From NCBI GenBank assembly GCA_900322175.1, contig ONYZ01000007.1, positions 1 through 62,937 on the forward strand: a stretch of 62,937 bases of DNA. The letters are read 5' to 3'. The notes under the pieces are model-generated. The model ran no database searches and was not told where the DNA came from. It worked only from the letters and a program-made list of their open reading frames with translations. Every line of letters begins with the position of its first letter. The stretch's first letter is position 1. Shown piece by piece: positions 60,811-62,937 of the stretch. The stretch is from an uncultured Prevotella sp. (GTDB lineage: Bacteria; Bacteroidota; Bacteroidia; Bacteroidales; Bacteroidaceae). The position numbers and the translations under genes are program-made.

Positions 60811-62018
60811 GCATGACTGAGAAGCTGATTATAATGGCATTCCTGTCGTTGATAGTGACGACAGTGATATATCCCATTGTGCTACGCTATGCACTGCGTC
60901 ACCAGATTGTAGATAATCCTGATGCACGCAAACTTCATAGGAATCCTATCCCCGTTATGGGAGGAGTATCTGTCTATGCAGGTATTCTTGCAGGATGTCT
61001 TGCTATGTGGTTTCTTATAAGTGGTGCTAGCATACGCTGGAGTCTGATGGCGCTGACCACGATGTTGGTGCTAGGGGTGTGGGACGATATGAAGTGCTTG
61101 CCAGCTATCCTTCGTCTGATAGTTCAGTTCGGCATCGTGGGTGGATATATGCTACTCACTGGCTATTACGTAAATAGTTTCTATGGTTTCTTGGGCATTC
61201 ACGAGATAAGCCCTTGGCTGGGCATAGTACTCACTCTGGTGGCTGGTGTGGGAACTATTAATGCCATCAACATGATAGACGGCATCGATGGCTATTCATC
61301 GGGCTATGGCATCATGGCCTGTTCTTGTTTTGCTGTCATTTTCATAACTTTCGGCCCGCCTGTTTGGTCATCTTTGGCAGTTATTGTGACAGCAGCGCTG
61401 ATACCATTCTTTTTTCATAACGTGTTTGGAGCAAAGTCGAAGATGTTTATTGGCGACGGTGGAACGATGATGTTAGGTTTTCTGATGGTCATTTTCGCTA
61501 TAGGAGTGCTATCAGGGCGTGCGGCATCAGTGTTAGAGGCTCGTGGCATCAGCGTGATAGCCATGACTTTAGCCATACTATGCATACCGATTTTTGACAC
61601 GTTGCGTGTGATGACAGTACGCATGTTGAGAGGACGGTCTCCGTTTAAGCCCGATAAGTCCCATCTTCACCACTTGTTCATCGATATGGGTTTCTCGCAT
61701 CTTAAAGCGTCTATTAGTATCCTTTCGATGAACCTCTTCGTTATTCTTGTATGGCTGTTGCTGTGGCTATGTGGTGCTTCCATCAACATTCAGACGTACG
61801 TAGTGGTATTGCTGGGATTTATGGTGACATTCGGTTTCTACAAACTGATGCGTTGGCAGCAGCACTGTGGTCCTATAGGTGACGATGGTAAGCCACAGGG
61901 CACATCGTTTTGGCATGCTTCGTGTCGCTTTGGTCGTAGGACGCACATCAAGGAGAAAAGAATATGGGTGATGCTTAGAAAATTCGTGGATGGCAGATGG
62001 TACGTAAAGAAGAGGTAA
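60807..62018 (+). CDS. wecA: undecaprenyl-phosphate sugar-1-phosphate transferase (WecA/TagO-like)
   Basis: Initiates the polymer by moving HexNAc-1-phosphate (usually GlcNAc) onto undecaprenyl phosphate. The 403-residue membrane protein has about eleven helices and the family motifs DNPDARKLHRNPIPVMGG, the acidic WDDMKCLPA, NAINMIDGIDGYSSG, FIGDGGTMMLG and the cytosolic DKSHLHHLFIDMGFS loop. The C-terminal 60 residues are basic and extra. It closes the operon before a terminator. An ATG six bases further is an alternative start. Confidence 0.9.
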   Translation: MSMTEKLIIMAFLSLIVTTVIYPIVLRYALRHQIVDNPDARKLHRNPIPVMGGVSVYAGILAGCLAMWFLISGASIRWSLMALTTMLVLGVWDDMKCLPAILRLIVQFGIVGGYMLLTGYYVNSFYGFLGIHEISPWLGIVLTLVAGVGTINAINMIDGIDGYSSGYGIMACSCFAVIFITFGPPVWSSLAVIVTAALIPFFFHNVFGAKSKMFIGDGGTMMLGFLMVIFAIGVLSGRAASVLEARGISVIAMTLAILCIPIFDTLRVMTVRMLRGRSPFKPDKSHLHHLFIDMGFSHLKASISILSMNLFVILVWLLLWLCGASINIQTYVVVLLGFMVTFGFYKLMRWQQHCGPIGDDGKPQGTSFWHASCRFGRRTHIKEKRIWVMLRKFVDGRWYVKKR

Positions 62019-62038
62019 TTAATATATTACTTAAAAAA

Positions 62039-62066
62039 AGAGGTTGTTCGTAATCGAACAGCCTCT
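62039..62066. terminator. hairpin after wecA
   Basis: AGAGGTTGTTCG (62039-62050) pairs with CGAACAGCCTCT (62055-62066), loop TAAT, flanked by an A run upstream and CTTTAATTT downstream. It separates the polysaccharide operon from the convergent acyl-CoA dehydrogenase gene and can serve both. Confidence 0.8.
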
Positions 62067-62090
62067 CTTTAATTTATATAGGTACTGATA

Positions 62091-62937
62091 TTACTCAGCA
62101 GCCTCTTCTTCAGCAGCCTTGAAGTTCTCGAGGTCCTCTACCTGGAATGCCTTTATATATGCTGACTTACCAAATACATCCTCCTCGGCCATGCGAACGT
62201 ATACGTTAGCACTCTTCTCGAAGAGCTCTGGGGCCTTGGTGGCGTCGCGCAGGATGAGTAGGCTCATTACCAGCTCGGCGGTCATGTCGTACAGACGACG
62301 AGCCAAGAAGTCCTGAGCGTCCTGATTCTCCAGAGCCTTAACATTGTTAAGAGCCTCCTCGTAAACAGGAATCAATTTCTCGATTCTTTCGAAAAGTTTA
62401 GAATTTAGATTTGAGAGTTTAGAGACTTCAGCGGCCATATCCTTGATGTTGTTGAGCATAGTGCCGTTGGTGATGTAGCGGATAGCGGCTACAACCTGCA
62501 ACTGAGTGGTACCCTCGTAGATAGAGAAGATACGTGCATCGCGGAACAGGCGCTGGCTCTTGTACTCCATGATGAAGCCTGAACCACCGTGGATGCTGAT
62601 AGCATCGTAAGCGTTCTGGTTGGCGTATTCAGAGTTCATACCCTTGGCCAGTGGTGTGAAGGCATCAGCCAGACGCTGATACTTCTTCAGCTCCTGCTTC
62701 TCCTCGGGTGTGAGCTTGCGGTCGCGCTCGATATCCTCCAAGCACTTGTATATATCAACGTAAGCCGCTGTCTCGTACAGCAGTGAACGACCTGCATCGA
62801 GCTTAGCCTTCATACGAGAGAGCATATCGTAAACAGCAGGGAAGTTGATGATCTTATCACCGAACTGCTGACGCTCCTTAGCGTAAGCCAGACCCTCGTT
62901 GTAAGCCTCCTGCTCAACACCTACACTCTGTGCGGCG
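62091..62937 (-). CDS. acyl-CoA dehydrogenase, 3' part
   Basis: The frame is open to the window edge, so the N-terminal part lies outside. The visible 281 residues hold the helical C-terminal domain of an acyl-CoA dehydrogenase: SVGVEQEAYNEGLAYAKERQ, then RQQFG, the helix bundle, ISIHGGSGFIMEY and FSIYEGTTQLQ, which carries the usual catalytic Glu of the IYEGT motif. An extra C-terminal domain of about 130 residues and an acidic tail (AAEEEAAE) mark the long AcdA/DUF-extended form. Such enzymes oxidise acyl-CoAs with an electron-transfer flavoprotein. Confidence 0.9.
   Translation of the reverse strand, partial: AAQSVGVEQEAYNEGLAYAKERQQFGDKIINFPAVYDMLSRMKAKLDAGRSLLYETAAYVDIYKCLEDIERDRKLTPEEKQELKKYQRLADAFTPLAKGMNSEYANQNAYDAISIHGGSGFIMEYKSQRLFRDARIFSIYEGTTQLQVVAAIRYITNGTMLNNIKDMAAEVSKLSNLNSKLFERIEKLIPVYEEALNNVKALENQDAQDFLARRLYDMTAELVMSLLILRDATKAPELFEKSANVYVRMAEEDVFGKSAYIKAFQVEDLENFKAAEEEAAE

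Overview
The window looks like the chromosome of a Prevotella-type Bacteroidales, probably gut or rumen. Promoters repeatedly show the Bacteroidota pattern TTTG, 19-20 bp, TAnnTTTG, and Shine-Dalgarno sites are weak. Marker genes fit: a giant SprA/Sov type IX secretion protein next to ruvA, a UpxY antiterminator heading a polysaccharide locus, a split glycine decarboxylase, a GH43 lipoprotein and PD-(D/E)XK ATPases. No rRNA, tRNA, transposase or CRISPR array was seen.

Layout. 1-2.5 kb: GH43 glycosidase overlapping trmO. 2.5-5.2 kb: a repeat-rich module (module 1) with a small four-cysteine protein, a short VapE/VirE-type P-loop ATPase, about 115-bp inverted repeats around the ATPase gene, and a 22-bp-period array of palindromes. 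5-9.4 kb: a structured leader RNA, an outer membrane protein with a secreted caspase-like protein, a two-gene operon of tiny proteins, and an AAA ATPase. 9.6-17 kb: cell-envelope proteins (TonB-C lipoprotein, membrane proteins, Sel1 repeat protein, transglutaminase-like protein), a HAD hydrolase and a membrane SpoIIE-type phosphatase. 17-20 kb: sugar MFS transporter, aquaporin and an unusual esterase fusion. 20-26.5 kb: a complete glycine cleavage operon (lplA-gcvT-gcvH-gcvPA-gcvPB-lpd). 26.5-43 kb: purN-ddh, ruvA-sprA, nadB, a CarboxypepD_reg protein, dacB, serB, a broken porin gene and an acid phosphatase. 43-46 kb: module 2, a paralogue of module 1 with swapped gene order and a full-length VapE-like protein. 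46-48 kb: ATPase/nuclease and a C_GCAxxG_C_C protein. 48.5-62 kb: an exopolysaccharide operon from upxY to wecA. 62 kb-end: 3' part of an acyl-CoA dehydrogenase gene on the minus strand.

The strongest candidates for something undescribed are the two paralogous modules. Each pairs a four-cysteine small protein with a VapE/VirE-type ATPase and carries exactly four 17-bp palindromes at exactly 22-bp spacing, but the palindrome sequence differs completely between modules. The geometry resembles iterons, yet both lie among ordinary chromosomal genes. A second notable feature is a relay of overlapping start-stop mini-ORFs linking gcvH to gcvPA, gcvPB to lpd, and a glycosyltransferase to wecA.

The polysaccharide operon encodes a glycerol-3-phosphate cytidylyltransferase, a CDP-glycerol glycerophosphotransferase and a Stealth phosphotransferase. 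This suggests a phosphodiester-containing, teichoic-acid-like surface polymer built on a WecA-primed lipid carrier. All family names are from recognition of motifs in the translated sequence; no database search was run.
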